Position numbers and translations under genes: made by a program. Shown one piece after another: positions 25,539 through 35,196 of a DNA stretch of 64,000 nt. The stretch is from Streptomyces sp. NBC_01689 (lineage in GTDB: Bacteria; Actinomycetota; Actinomycetes; Streptomycetales; Streptomycetaceae). The stretch lies in NCBI RefSeq assembly GCF_036250675.1, contig NZ_CP109592.1, positions 8,680,001 through 8,744,000 on the forward strand, read 5' to 3'. Numbering within the stretch: the stretch's first letter is position 1; each line of letters starts with the position of its first letter. The notes under the pieces are model-generated. The model was not told the DNA's origin, did no database searches, and saw only the letters and a program-made list of their open reading frames with translations.

Positions 25539-27527
25539 TCAGCAGGGGAAGGTGCCGCTGTAGACGGCGTGTCCGTAGGAGGAGCTTCCGGAGCCGAAGC
25601 CGTAGATGCCGTCGTCGCTCCAGACGGCTTCACGGAAGCCGTTGACGCAGGTGGAGGCCGGGGCGAGGGCGAAGCCCTCCAGGTTGTCAGTCGGCATGAC
25701 GGCGGGGTTGGTGTAAGTGACGTCGGGAACGATCGCGCCACTGGCGTTGATCTTCATGAGGGTGTGCGTCTCACCGCAGGTGTTGTCGCAGCTGGCGACG
25801 ATGCGCTGGGTTGCGGCGTCGAAGGACACGTCCATCACGGAGCGCTGACCGGTGGTGATCGTGCCGAACGTGGTGAACGAGCCGTCGGAGTTGAGGCCGT
25901 AGACGTGCAGCGTGCCGTCCCACTCCAGGCCGGCGAAGAACAGGCCCGAGCCGTGCGATGGGTAGTTCGCCGGGTTGTAGGCGGCGTGGGTGAGCGGGTC
26001 GATCCAGCTGTTCGCCGTCAGCCAGCTGTCCGGGACGTAACCGACGCCCTCGAAGCCCAGGTTGGCGTCGTCCTTGTTCCCGGTGTCGAGCTGGGGGAAC
26101 TGCGAGGTCATGTCCCACTGGCGGACCGGGATGAGGGTCGAACCGGACGCGGCCGGGTCGAACTCCATGATCGTGTCCTTGGGGACCGTGTTCTTGGCGT
26201 TGTCGCGCTCGGAGGTGACGTAGATGTGGCCGTTCGCGCCGACGGTGAGGCCCTCGGAGTCCGGCTCGCCGGAGCCGCCCAGGAAGCGGATCTGCTTGCC
26301 GGTCGCGCTCCACGACGGGTCCGGTATCCACTTGCCGTTGCTCTTGACCAGCTTGTACAGCCAGTTCTTGTTCTTCGCCGCCCACAGCACGGACGGGTTG
26401 GCCGGGTCGAACGCCAGCCCGCTCAGGTCACGGCCCTCGGGGCCGGTGGACGTGGTGAACGCGCAGACGTTGTCGGCGATCGTGACGTCCAGACCGCCCG
26501 GCCACGTCAGAGTGCCCGACGGTTTCGAACCCGAACCGGAGGGAGCCTCGGGGGCGCAGTTCTTGGTGAGAGAGCCGCCGCCGCCCAGCAGGTGGCCCCC
26601 GCCGCCACCCGGGTTACCGGGGTCGCCGGGGTTCCCACCGGAGCCGGAGCAGGAGTTGACGCTGCCGAGGGTGGCAGTCGTGGCGGTCTGGAACCATCCG
26701 GTGGCATCGGCGCACCGTTCGGTGGACGGCTTGGCGCCGTCGGTCGCCCAAGCCACCGAGTCGATCGTGTTGCCGTTGTTGTCCAGCAGGAACAGCGAGT
26801 CGTTGTCACCCAGGCCCAGGCTGGAGTTGAACGTGGCGTAGCCGCCCGCGGGGATGCTGGTCGCGCTCGGCGAGGACGACGAGACGCTCGCCGCGGAGTG
26901 GCCGGTGTCGCCGTCGACATACTTCCACGACCCGATACTGACTGCGCCGGCGCCGCCGTTGTGCAGCTCGACGGTATCCGAGCCGTTCGAGGTGACCTCA
27001 TTGATCCGCACCTGACTGGCCGCCGGCACCGACGACGGGCACCCCGCAGCGTTCGCAGACCCGAACGACGCCGCCGTCGTGGTCACCCACGCCCCGGTCC
27101 CGTCGCCGCCGCACCGTGCCATCGCGGGCTTCGCCTTGTCGGTGGCCCACTCGACACGGTCGACCACCGTGCCGTCGGACGTGTAGAGGACCAGCTTGTC
27201 CGAGTCACCGAGTCCCTTGGGCGAGTTGAAGGTGACGAAACCCCCGGCAGGGATCGTGGTCGAGGACGGGCTGAAGGACTGCGCGGAGAAGCTGTCGTCG
27301 GACATCTTCCAGCCGCTGATGCTCACCGTGGCTGATCCGGCGTTGAACAGCTCCACCGTGTCGTTGTTCGACGAGGTGACCTCGTTGATCCGAACGTTCT
27401 GATAGCCGGCGGGGTCCGCGGCGGCCGCCGGCTGCGCGGCGAGCACCCCCGTGAAAACAAGTCCCGAGAACGTCAAAGACGCAGCGCATACGGACGCGAG
27501 GCCGACACGCGAATGAGAAGTAGACAC
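25539..27527 (-). CDS. Secreted protein with two lamin-tail domains and a beta-propeller-like domain
   Basis: A 662-residue exported protein. Residues 1-37 are a signal peptide ending AAQPAAAA. Two lamin-tail (LTD) domains follow, at about 43-160 and 167-290, each opening with VRINEVTS and holding a DTVEL strand. A Gly/Pro linker leads to residues about 330-660, with LSGLAFDPANPSVLWAAKN, GLTVGANGHIYVTSERD and NLEGFALAP, which look like the blades of an esterase/SdiA-regulated-type propeller. GTG 27527 has AGGAGAG upstream. In secreted bacterial proteins LTD domains often accompany nucleases or phosphoesterases; here none of their catalytic motifs is visible. Function unknown, cell-surface or extracellular. 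Confidence 0.8.
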   Translation of the reverse strand: MSTSHSRVGLASVCAASLTFSGLVFTGVLAAQPAAAADPAGYQNVRINEVTSSNNDTVELFNAGSATVSISGWKMSDDSFSAQSFSPSSTTIPAGGFVTFNSPKGLGDSDKLVLYTSDGTVVDRVEWATDKAKPAMARCGGDGTGAWVTTTAASFGSANAAGCPSSVPAASQVRINEVTSNGSDTVELHNGGAGAVSIGSWKYVDGDTGHSAASVSSSSPSATSIPAGGYATFNSSLGLGDNDSLFLLDNNGNTIDSVAWATDGAKPSTERCADATGWFQTATTATLGSVNSCSGSGGNPGDPGNPGGGGGHLLGGGGSLTKNCAPEAPSGSGSKPSGTLTWPGGLDVTIADNVCAFTTSTGPEGRDLSGLAFDPANPSVLWAAKNKNWLYKLVKSNGKWIPDPSWSATGKQIRFLGGSGEPDSEGLTVGANGHIYVTSERDNAKNTVPKDTIMEFDPAASGSTLIPVRQWDMTSQFPQLDTGNKDDANLGFEGVGYVPDSWLTANSWIDPLTHAAYNPANYPSHGSGLFFAGLEWDGTLHVYGLNSDGSFTTFGTITTGQRSVMDVSFDAATQRIVASCDNTCGETHTLMKINASGAIVPDVTYTNPAVMPTDNLEGFALAPASTCVNGFREAVWSDDGIYGFGSGSSSYGHAVYSGTFPC

Positions 27528-27882
27528 AAGGTCGAACTCTCCTGTCGCAACGTTGAATCAGGGTGTACAGCGGCTGAATCCCAGCCGCTGGCCGTCCAAA
27601 TGCCGTGCACAGAGGCCCTCTTGAGAGGCAGCGGCACCCTTGGGAATCTGAAGCTGTCACCACCCGGTCGGGCGCGGCAACCCGCCGTATGCAGTGCCTG
27701 CGTTCGTCCACCGACCCTCGTGGAAGCGAACGCGGGCTCACCTGCGCGGGATATCCACGCGGTGGAGGCCACGTTCTAGCAGGTCGACGAAATCCGTCGG
27801 TTGGCCGCGACCCGTAGCCTCGCGGCCACCCCGTGTCACGGCATGCCCGCACCGTGAACCCCGGCTGCACATTGCGGACGGC

Positions 27883-28908
27883 CTACGTCATCAACTCGAC
27901 GTGCGGATGCTCGGGCTTCGCCGGGCAGACGAACAGATGCTGCCGGTAGCCGCTGCCTATCTGGACCCCGGTCGCGTTGTAGCCGCGGTGGCCGGGGTAC
28001 GGTCCAGCACCTGGGTGGGGGTACGGAGACCAGCTGTTCCCGGTGTCGTCCCCTTCCTCGAACGTGGCGACGGTCATCAGGACCTCCAGGCCGGTGCCGC
28101 ACTCGGAGCAGGGCTGCGGGCTGGGGTCGGTGGAGTTCCAAGCGGGCCAGCCGCCGACCTTCCAGCCGGGTGCGTTGGACAGCACACAGTCGTAGTACGT
28201 GTCCGGGTCCATGTCTTCGTCTGCTGCCTGCGGCACACTCCACTGCTTGAGCTGCTCCTGCAGTTCTTCGCTCAGCTCCAGATGGTCGGGGTACTCGGTG
28301 ATCCGCTCCGGTTCGAGCACGCACGGTTCCGGTAGATAGCCGTCGAACTGCACTGCGGGCGGCTCGGGGGGCGTGTCGAGGATGTCGGTGACGGCGGCTG
28401 CCGAACGCCAGAAGAGCAGGGTCCTGGGCATGATCGGGTGATCGAAGGGGCACCACAGAACCTGCAGCAGGTCCTTGCCCTCCGGTGGGCTCAGATCGGG
28501 CACATCCCGTGCGTACAGTTGCGCGACGGGCAGCATTGCCATGGGGCCGTCGTACGACTGGACCGCCGGCCTCACCGGATACGTCTGAGGAGGCCGGATC
28601 CGCTCGAGAGTCTCCCGTTCCTCCGAGGTCAGGTCCCGGCCGTGCGAGGCGGCGAAGATCCGTCGTTCCAGCCGCAGATCCGCCGGGGACCGGGCCGGGT
28701 TGACGCCGTCCGCCACATGCGGTTCCTCGCAGTACGGCCACGGCTCCTGGGCGGGCCACAGCAGCGGCCCGCCGACCGAGCTGTCGTGCCACGTCGGCGC
28801 CCCAGGACGGGGGTGCAGGCGGGTCGCCGTGCGGGCCAGCGGGGCCAGTTGGGGAAAGACCGCGACAACGTCGATCGGGCGTGGCGGAGTGACAGGAGTG
28901 ACATCCAT
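27883..28908 (-). CDS. DUF1963 (YwqG-like) family protein
   Basis: A 341-residue cytoplasmic protein with DUF1963 features: SSVGGPLLWPAQEPWPYC near the N-terminus, PMAMLPVAQLYARDVPDL, and LLQVLWCPFDHP. Near the end are the pair CSECGTGLEVL and a final QHLFVCPAKPEHPH, so Cys residues may bind metal. ATG 28908 is the likely start though the ribosome site is weak; the frame stays open upstream, and in-frame GTG or TTG codons 40-60 bases earlier are possible. Function of the family is not established. Confidence 0.65.
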   Translation of the reverse strand: MDVTPVTPPRPIDVVAVFPQLAPLARTATRLHPRPGAPTWHDSSVGGPLLWPAQEPWPYCEEPHVADGVNPARSPADLRLERRIFAASHGRDLTSEERETLERIRPPQTYPVRPAVQSYDGPMAMLPVAQLYARDVPDLSPPEGKDLLQVLWCPFDHPIMPRTLLFWRSAAAVTDILDTPPEPPAVQFDGYLPEPCVLEPERITEYPDHLELSEELQEQLKQWSVPQAADEDMDPDTYYDCVLSNAPGWKVGGWPAWNSTDPSPQPCSECGTGLEVLMTVATFEEGDDTGNSWSPYPHPGAGPYPGHRGYNATGVQIGSGYRQHLFVCPAKPEHPHVELMT

Positions 28909-29996
28909 GGCCGCAATCTTGCCAATCGCCTCTGACAACGGCCCTCGTGGCCGCCCCACGAAGAGCTCCGGCACGGGCGACACCCGCGAGATCCCTACCG
29001 CCGGTCGCCGGTAGATGGCCCGCGAGCAGGTCCCGATCACCGCATGGACGTCCGTCCATGCGCGTGGTTGGTGCCACCTGCGGCTGCGACACTGCTGCCC
29101 ACGGCGAGGGAGGGCGTCGTGCCCTGTGAGCTGTAGGAGATGCTCGTTCCGCCGAGGCTGACGTCGTCGTAGGCGGACGACGCGCGTCGGACGGGAACTT
29201 CGGGGTTGCCGGAGTCCCACGGTTCGATGCGCGCCTTGGTCTGCCCGGTGAAGTCGCTGAGGGAGCCGCTGTTGGCCAGTTGACGGGGGCGAAGGAGTGC
29301 GGGGTGTGGCGCTTGCAGGAGTTGGGATAGGGGCGTAGAGGGGTGCCATCTCGGGGAGTGCGTCGAGGGACTGTTGGAGGACGTCGGGGAGGTCTGCGCC
29401 GACGTCTGTCTGGTAGGAGGGCTGGTTGTCGTGCCAGAGGGAGTTGGGGAAGTGGAGGCCGGAGCCGATGCCGGTCCGCGGGGCGGCCATGAACGTCGGT
29501 GTCATCCGGTGCCCGGCGGCGATGGCGCGGACGGCGTGCTTGTGGATCTTGTAGGTGTCGCACTGCCACGCCCCGGCGGCGTACGCGCAGTGGAGACCCT
29601 CGGACAGAGAGGCCGCTGGGGGTGTTTTCGGGGTGGCCCGACATCCTGACGACTCCTGCCACGGCACGAGCACCTTGCCCCTGACCAGCAATTACGGGCA
29701 GACCTTGAGAGGGCTCGTGCATGGCTCGAGGGAAGCGGCAGTTCGAGCCGTCGCCTGACGGACAGGACGTCGGACAAGACGTCAGACAGGACTGACATCA
29801 CATCTGAAACTGATCGAAAATGATCGAAGCCCGCTAGGTAAAGATCTGTTCATGATCCATACGAATCTTTTGTAGAGGCAGTTCCTGCTGTCACGATCAC
29901 TCCCGCTGCAACCGCAGTCGGAGGCACCGTGGCCTCCGGCCTCCTTGTATCGACGGCCGTCGACGTCGACAGACGGCCGAACGGAAGGACCCGGGA
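28909..29996. other. Gene-poor stretch with relic and protease promoter
   Basis: This holds the relic at about 29040-29691 and then the promoter region of the M4 protease. Three imperfect 12-bp direct repeats (GACAGGACGTCG, GACAAGACGTCA, GACAGGACTGAC) run from 29761 to 29796, and TGATCGAA is repeated near 29810-29828. No intact gene is seen. Confidence 0.45.
29040..29691 (-). pseudogene. Degenerate gene of unknown family
   Basis: Protein-like sequence with good codon use is seen in one frame (HRMTPTFMAAPRTGIGSG, LHFPNSLWHDNQPSYQTDVG) from 29691 to about 29290. It continues in another frame to about 29040 (LANSGSLSDFTGQTKARIEP, GGTSISYSSQGTTPSLAVGS). A frameshift near 29290 splits it. I do not recognise the family. 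Confidence 0.35.
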
Positions 29997-32369
29997 TTGA
30001 ATTCCTCCAGCAACAGGGCTGCGTCCCCACAGGGTTCGCACCGACGCAGACGGCGTCTGGCCGCGACCGTGGTGATCACGACCGCAGCACTCGCGTTCTC
30101 GGCCCTGCCCGCCTCGGCAGGCACCGAGTCCACTCCCAACGCATCCGGGAACACTCGGAAAGTGGGAGCGCTCCCGCAGATCAGAGCGACAACCAGGCCT
30201 GAGGCCAGGAATGTTCACCTGTCGCCCGGACAGCGTCGGCAACTGCTCGACGCGGCGGCCGACGCGGCACCGGACACCGCCCGTTCACTGAATCTCGGCC
30301 CCCACGAGAAACTGATCCCGAAGGACGTGATCCGGGACGCCGACGGGACGGTTCACACCCGCTACGAGCGAACCTACGCCGGTCTGCCCGTGATCGGCGG
30401 TGACCTGGTGGTCCATCAGAGGCAAGGGACCCACACCGTCACCTACGCAACCAAGACGAGCCTGACCCTGCCGACGACCACGGCCAAGGTGCCCGCCGCC
30501 ACGGCGAAGAAGTCGGCTCTGAGCAAGGCGACTTCGAAGGGCACCCGCAGAGCGGGTTCGCATACGGCCCCCAGACAGGTCGTCTGGATGATGGACGGCC
30601 GGCCGAAGCTGGCCTGGGAGACCGTCGTCACCGGCGTGCAGCAGGACGGATCCCCGAGCGAACGTCACGTCGTGACCGACGCCGTGAACGGAACCACCCT
30701 TGAGAACTCCGAACACGTCGAGTCCGCACAGGGCAACAGCCTCTACAGCGGGCAGGTCACGATCGGTTCCACTCGCCAGGATGACGGCACCTACGCCCTG
30801 ATCGACCCGGAGCACGGTGGCCATCGGACACTCGACTCGAGCGTCAACTCCAACGGGGTTCTGTTCACTGCTGACAACGATGTCTGGGGCGACGGGACGG
30901 TGGCGAATCCCCAGACCGCGGCGGTGGACGCGGCATACGGCGCGCAAACGACGTGGGACTTCTACAACGACCGCTTCGGCCGCAAGGGCATAGCCGACGA
31001 CGGCCGCGGCAGCTCCTCCCGAGTCCACTACGAATCGCAGCAAGGGGTCCCCCTCGCCAACGCCAACTGGCAGGACGGCTGCTTCTGCATGAGCTACGGT
31101 GACGGCGCGGACGGCCAGCATCCGGTGACGTCCCTGGACATCGCCGCGCACGAGATGACGCATGGAGTCACCTCCTCCACAGCCGGTCTGGGCGACTTCG
31201 GTGAATCTCCGGGCCTCAACGAGGCGATCAGCGACATGATGGCCGCCGCCGTCGAGTTCTACGCCGGCAACCCGAACGACGTGCCCGACTACACGATGGC
31301 CGAGCTCGACAACCTGCACGGCGACGGCAAGCCCATCCGCTACATGGACCGTCCCTCCAAGGCCGGCATCAGCTCCGTCGGCTACGCGCCGCTGGACTAC
31401 TGGACGCCGCAGGCGAAGTCGCAAGAACCACACATGGTGGCGGGGGTGGGCGACCATTTCTTCTACCTGCTTGCCGAGGGCAGTGGGCAGAAGACCATCA
31501 ACGGTGTGGACTACGACAGCCCCACATACGACAAGCTGCCGGTGGCGGGGATAGGACGGACCGCCGCAGCCGACGTGATGTACCGCGCTCTCACCGTCTA
31601 CATGACCAGCACCAGCGACTACGCGGGCGCCCGGACCGCGACGCTCCAGGCCGCCGCCGACCTCTACGGCTCGCAAAGCGACGCCTACGAGGCCGTTGCC
31701 AACGCCTGGGCGGCGGTCAACGTCGGAAACCGTTTCGTCAACCACATCGCCGTGGAGCCGCCGCCGACCGAGCCGGTGGCTGTCGGCCAGCCGGTCAGCC
31801 GCCAGTTCAGCGCCTCCAGCACCCGGCCGGGGCCGCTGACCTACTCCGCCAAGAAGCTCCCCCTCGGCCTGTCGATCAACCACACCACCGGCCTGATCAC
31901 CGGCACGCCCAAGAAGGCCGGCGACTACAAGACGGTCATCGTCGTCAGGAACGCGGTCGGGGACACCCGGAAGCTCTCGTTCACCTGGACCTCTCTTGAA
32001 TCCGGCGGGCGCTTCTTCGTCAACCCCAGCACCTATCTGATCCCCTTCGAGAGCAAGGCAGAGTCCCCGCTGATCGTCCAGGGGAAGCCAGGCCATGCCC
32101 CGAGTGACCTCAAGGTCGCGGTCGACCTCGACCACCCGTTCAGCAACTTCATGATCATCGACCTGATCGGCCCGGACGGCACCGTCATTCCCGTCAAGCC
32201 CTGGGGACCGGGCTGGGAGCCCGTGCCCGAGCTGCACGAGACCTACACGGTCGACGCCTCGGCGGTCACGAAGGTCGGCACCTGGAAGCTGCGTGTCACC
32301 GACGGCACCCCGGGCATCTACAGCTCCTGGGACCCGGGCCATCTCCGGCGCTGGAGCCTGACCTTCTGA
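29997..32369 (+). CDS. M4 family (thermolysin-like) secreted metalloprotease
   Basis: A 790-residue preproenzyme. An Arg-rich signal peptide (to about 42, ending PASAGTES) precedes an FTP/PepSY propeptide (to about 225). The catalytic domain has zinc motif HEMTH (H385, E386, H389) and third ligand E409 in GLNEAISDMM, with the correct 20-residue spacing. Residues about 580-660 are a putative-Ig (He_PIG) domain (GLSINHTTGLITGTPKKAGD) and 675-790 a P-type proprotein-convertase beta domain, both common C-terminal additions. The start is TTG 29997, with GAAGGA eight bases upstream. An extracellular nutritional protease is most likely. Confidence 0.95.
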   Translation: MNSSSNRAASPQGSHRRRRRLAATVVITTAALAFSALPASAGTESTPNASGNTRKVGALPQIRATTRPEARNVHLSPGQRRQLLDAAADAAPDTARSLNLGPHEKLIPKDVIRDADGTVHTRYERTYAGLPVIGGDLVVHQRQGTHTVTYATKTSLTLPTTTAKVPAATAKKSALSKATSKGTRRAGSHTAPRQVVWMMDGRPKLAWETVVTGVQQDGSPSERHVVTDAVNGTTLENSEHVESAQGNSLYSGQVTIGSTRQDDGTYALIDPEHGGHRTLDSSVNSNGVLFTADNDVWGDGTVANPQTAAVDAAYGAQTTWDFYNDRFGRKGIADDGRGSSSRVHYESQQGVPLANANWQDGCFCMSYGDGADGQHPVTSLDIAAHEMTHGVTSSTAGLGDFGESPGLNEAISDMMAAAVEFYAGNPNDVPDYTMAELDNLHGDGKPIRYMDRPSKAGISSVGYAPLDYWTPQAKSQEPHMVAGVGDHFFYLLAEGSGQKTINGVDYDSPTYDKLPVAGIGRTAAADVMYRALTVYMTSTSDYAGARTATLQAAADLYGSQSDAYEAVANAWAAVNVGNRFVNHIAVEPPPTEPVAVGQPVSRQFSASSTRPGPLTYSAKKLPLGLSINHTTGLITGTPKKAGDYKTVIVVRNAVGDTRKLSFTWTSLESGGRFFVNPSTYLIPFESKAESPLIVQGKPGHAPSDLKVAVDLDHPFSNFMIIDLIGPDGTVIPVKPWGPGWEPVPELHETYTVDASAVTKVGTWKLRVTDGTPGIYSSWDPGHLRRWSLTF

Positions 32370-33424
32370 GGCTCCGACCCCATAGGTCGTAGCCGAAGCC
32401 GGGCAGGCAGATGGCGAAACGGCCACCGCTTGGTCGCCGAGGGCTGTGCCCCGGGAGATCATGCGGTGGCCGTGGGTCCTGACCCGGCACCGCGCATGTC
32501 GGTTTGGGGTGGCGGGGAGGCCCGTTGAGCGAGCTGATCAGCAACCGCATTGCCGGCGGCACGGCGATGGCCTCCACCCACGCGGTCCAGGCCGTCGCCC
32601 ACATGCGCACCCTCGCCATGGCCGCGTGACCGGAAAAGCCGTAGTCGCGCCCTGACCTGCAGATCACGGCAATCCGCAACGGGCTTCAGCTTGTTCTTCA
32701 CCTACCGACGGTAGCTGCTTGGACTGGCTTGATCCGGCCGAAGGGTCGAGCACCTGTCCCTACTCGCACACCCTGACCCGCATCCGCGTCCAGCGGATCG
32801 ACGACCTCCAGGAAGTCCGCAACGCCTGCGCCCACCCCTTGCGGCGGCCGCTGACCCAGAAAGACCTCGACCGCGTCCTCGTCACCGCCCGCACCCTCCT
32901 GGCTCGCCTGGGAACCGAACACGGTGATCCCCCGACCAGGCCCAGTGGGCGTGGTGACGGGGACGGCAGGGCACGCTCCCGCGCGCAGCGCCGGCCGGGG
33001 GAACACCGGCTGCGCAGTGCTCTCAGTCGGTCGTGGTGCCCGGCCTGTCTTCCGGTCGGCAGTAGCTGCGGGTCTGGATGTACTCGGTGTCGCGGAGCGC
33101 GACGCGGAATCGGCCGCGGTGCGGAGCTGAGAGGCCGGACCTCTCCCTGACTTCGGGCCCTCGGCTCGCCGCAGCGCACCTGCGGCTGGGCGTTCATCGG
33201 TGGGGCGCGGAGGTGCCCATGGCTGAACGTTGTCCGCGTTGCGGCGGAGGATGCCTTCGGCGGGCTGCAGTGCGGCGTCGGCGCTTGGTGCGGGCGCGGG
33301 TGAAAAGATTTCCGTGCGTCGTGCCTCTGAGTGGCCCCTGTCGGCTGGACGAAGCCCCCTCTCCTCTCGCCGGCTTGAGCCCATGTGCCGTTGTCGGCAG
33401 GCATCGGATCGTTTCGCCCGCTGG
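32370..33424. other. Gene-poor stretch after the metalloprotease
   Basis: No intact gene is seen in about 1 kb. It contains a HEPN-like relic at 32719-32970. A short plus-strand frame ending near 32629 (LISNRIAGGTAMASTHAVQA) may be another gene remnant. Two Cys pairs at about 33220-33270 (AERCPRCGGGCLRR) look zinc-ribbon-like but lack a credible gene around them. Confidence 0.4.
32719..32970 (+). pseudogene. HEPN-like protein remnant
   Basis: A frame from TTG 32719 encodes IDDLQEVRNACAHPLRRPLT and DLDRVLVTARTLLARLG. The segment RNACAH matches the R-x4-H motif of HEPN RNases, which are toxins or phage-defence effectors. Only the C-terminal part is present, and after about 80 codons the frame turns into low-complexity sequence. 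Confidence 0.45.
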
Positions 33425-34096
33425 CTAGGTGTTGCGCTGGTCGTGTGTGTCCTGGCGGAGTTCTTGGGTGCGTCGGGTGAGGGCGTCGATGCGTTCTGCG
33501 AGGTTGCCGGTCTCGGGCTTCAGGTGGGCTCGGGTTGCGGTGAGGGGGCCTACGAGGCGGGCGGGGTCGTTGTGGGCGAGGGCCTGGTTCAGTGCGCCGA
33601 GTGCGTGGTCGGCGCTGGCGGGCAGGTCGGTGAGGGCGGTGATCTGTCCGGCGAGGCGGCGCAGGTCTGCGGCGTTGTCGCGGGCCCAGGCGGTGACGGT
33701 GCGTTCGGCGGCGCGGGTGTCGCGGGTGGCCTGGACCCGTTCTTCTCCGGTGGAGCCGGGTGTGCCGGGGCGTAGCCGCAGGTAGCGGCGTTCGGCGGCC
33801 TGTCGGCTGGCGACCCCGAGGGGGCCGGCGAGATCGGCCCAGCTGGCGCCCTGTCCGCGGGCGGTTTCGATCAGTCCGCTTTCCCAGCCCGCGAGTTGCT
33901 CGCGGATCTCCCGCAGCATCAGGAGCGCCGAAAGGGCCGGCTCCGGGCCGGTGTCGGCGGTGGATGACTCTGCGGCGTCCGGCGTCCGGGCGGATGACCG
34001 CTGCGCGTTCGTCACGGATTGGTTGATGGCTTCCAGTGCCGCTGCGGCGGCATGGAAGGAGACGGATGCGGCCGGGGTGGCAGCAGCTTCACTCAT
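33425..34096 (-). CDS. rheA: HSP18 transcriptional repressor, RheA-like
   Basis: A 223-residue protein, the size of Streptomyces albus RheA, the thermosensing repressor of hsp18. A helix-turn-helix-like part lies near GASWADLAGPLGVASRQAAE, flanked by long helices. ATG 34096 has GGAGAG upstream. It diverges from hsp18, and the intergenic region holds the sequence TGTCATC-N5-GATGACA, the operator described for RheA. In that system heat changes the protein's shape and releases DNA. The assignment rests on context, size and the operator. Confidence 0.82.
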   Translation of the reverse strand: MSEAAATPAASVSFHAAAAALEAINQSVTNAQRSSARTPDAAESSTADTGPEPALSALLMLREIREQLAGWESGLIETARGQGASWADLAGPLGVASRQAAERRYLRLRPGTPGSTGEERVQATRDTRAAERTVTAWARDNAADLRRLAGQITALTDLPASADHALGALNQALAHNDPARLVGPLTATRAHLKPETGNLAERIDALTRRTQELRQDTHDQRNT

Positions 34097-34140
34097 GAGG
34101 GCTCTCCGTCGATCTGTCGTCCTCCAGATGACTCCCTGCT

Positions 34141-34159
34141 TGTCATCGTTTCGATGACA
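34141..34159. promoter_or_regulatory. RheA operator
   Basis: TGTCATCGTTTCGATGACA is a perfect inverted repeat (8-bp arms, 3-bp centre) located between the divergent rheA and hsp18 genes. It matches the TGTCATC-N5-GATGACA element known as the RheA binding site, so it should give heat-inducible expression of hsp18 and autoregulation of rheA. Confidence 0.88.
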
Positions 34160-34226
34160 TGTTACAACGGATGCACGTTGAAGCGCATTGGCAGTTTCTG
34201 CCTGAACCAACTGGAGGTGTTTCGCG

Positions 34227-34661
34227 ATGTTGATGCGCACCGACCCGTTCCGCGAGATGGACCGCATCGTCCAGCAGCTGTCGGGTACGTCCGGGACCTG
34301 GTCGAAGCCGTCGGTGATGCCGATGGACGCCTACCGCGACGGCGACGAATACGTGATCGCTTTCGACCTGCCCGGTGTGAGCCCCGAGGCGATCGACATC
34401 GACGTCGAGCGGAACATGCTGACCGTGAAGGCAGAGCGCCGCCCGGTCGCCAAGGCCGACGCCGTGAAGGTGGAGCTGTCCGAGAGGCCGCTGGGCGTGT
34501 TCTCCCGCCAGATCGTCCTCGCGGACACCCTCGACACCGAGCGCATTCAGGCCGACTACGACGCGGGTGTCCTGACCCTGCGCATCCCGATCGCGGAGCG
34601 GGCCAAGCCCCGCAAGGTCAGCATCACCGCCGGATCCGGCACCAAGCAGATCACCGGCTGA
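34227..34661 (+). CDS. hsp18: HSP18, small heat-shock protein (Hsp20/alpha-crystallin)
   Basis: A 144-residue chaperone. The alpha-crystallin domain spans about residues 30-125 (DAYRDGDEYVIAFDLPGVSP, DIDVERNMLTVKAERR, and the closing ADYDAGVLTLRIPI). It binds unfolding proteins as oligomers without ATP. ATG 34227 (a second in-frame ATG is at 34233) has GGAGGTG upstream. It lies under the RheA operator and is followed by two DUF2267 genes in the same direction, which may share its heat control. Confidence 0.95.
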   Translation: MLMRTDPFREMDRIVQQLSGTSGTWSKPSVMPMDAYRDGDEYVIAFDLPGVSPEAIDIDVERNMLTVKAERRPVAKADAVKVELSERPLGVFSRQIVLADTLDTERIQADYDAGVLTLRIPIAERAKPRKVSITAGSGTKQITG

Positions 34662-34755
34662 ACCCTTCTCAGCCTCGCGGAGGGCGGGAGAGCCGAGTTT
34701 CCCCTTCCGGCACCTGCCCTCCGCACCCCTTCGCCCCGTCACCGGAGGTGACGTG

Positions 34756-35151
34756 ATGCCGATACGCAGGGATTCGTTCCTGGCCAACGTCCAGGAACGC
34801 GGCGAGTACGCGACCACGGAGGAAGCCGACCGGGTCGCCCGCGTCATCCTGGCGCTGCTTGGCGCACACCTGGTGGGAACCGTGCGCGCCGAGCTCGCTG
34901 CCCGCCTCCCGGAAACCTACGCCCTGATCCTCCTCAACCCCCTCCAGGCCGCAGAACCCCTCTCGCCCGAACGATTCGTCCGCGCGACCGCCGCCTGGAT
35001 CGAAGGCGCCACCGAGAAGACGGCCCTGTGGGACATCGGCGCCGTCCTGTCCACAGCAGCCTCCACCGCGGGCGATGACCTCACCCGCGAAGTCCTCCTC
35101 CAGCTGCCCCCCGGCTACGACCTCCTCTTCGGCCCCACCGACGCCACCTGA
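34756..35151 (+). CDS. DUF2267 protein
   Basis: A 131-residue all-helical protein of the DUF2267 family, with EYATTEEADRVARVILALLG and the closing QLPPGYDLLFGP. GGAGG lies seven bases before ATG 34756; an adjacent GTG is too close to it. It follows hsp18 by about 90 bp and is a diverged paralogue of the next gene. The family has no firm biochemical role; context points to the heat or general stress response. Confidence 0.8.
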   Translation: MPIRRDSFLANVQERGEYATTEEADRVARVILALLGAHLVGTVRAELAARLPETYALILLNPLQAAEPLSPERFVRATAAWIEGATEKTALWDIGAVLSTAASTAGDDLTREVLLQLPPGYDLLFGPTDAT

Positions 35152-35196
35152 CCTCTCGCCCGTCCGCACCCTTACCGCAGAAAGGCACGCGCAGCC

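Noticed and set aside
27836..29722. Very long minus-strand frame covering the DUF1963 gene and the relic upstream
   Set aside because: Its translation is Arg/Pro-rich without domains; the real DUF1963 frame is a different one.
33220..33300. Zinc-ribbon-like CPRCGGGC on the plus strand
   Set aside because: Only one Cys pair plus a single Cys, no ribosome site and no continuing domain.
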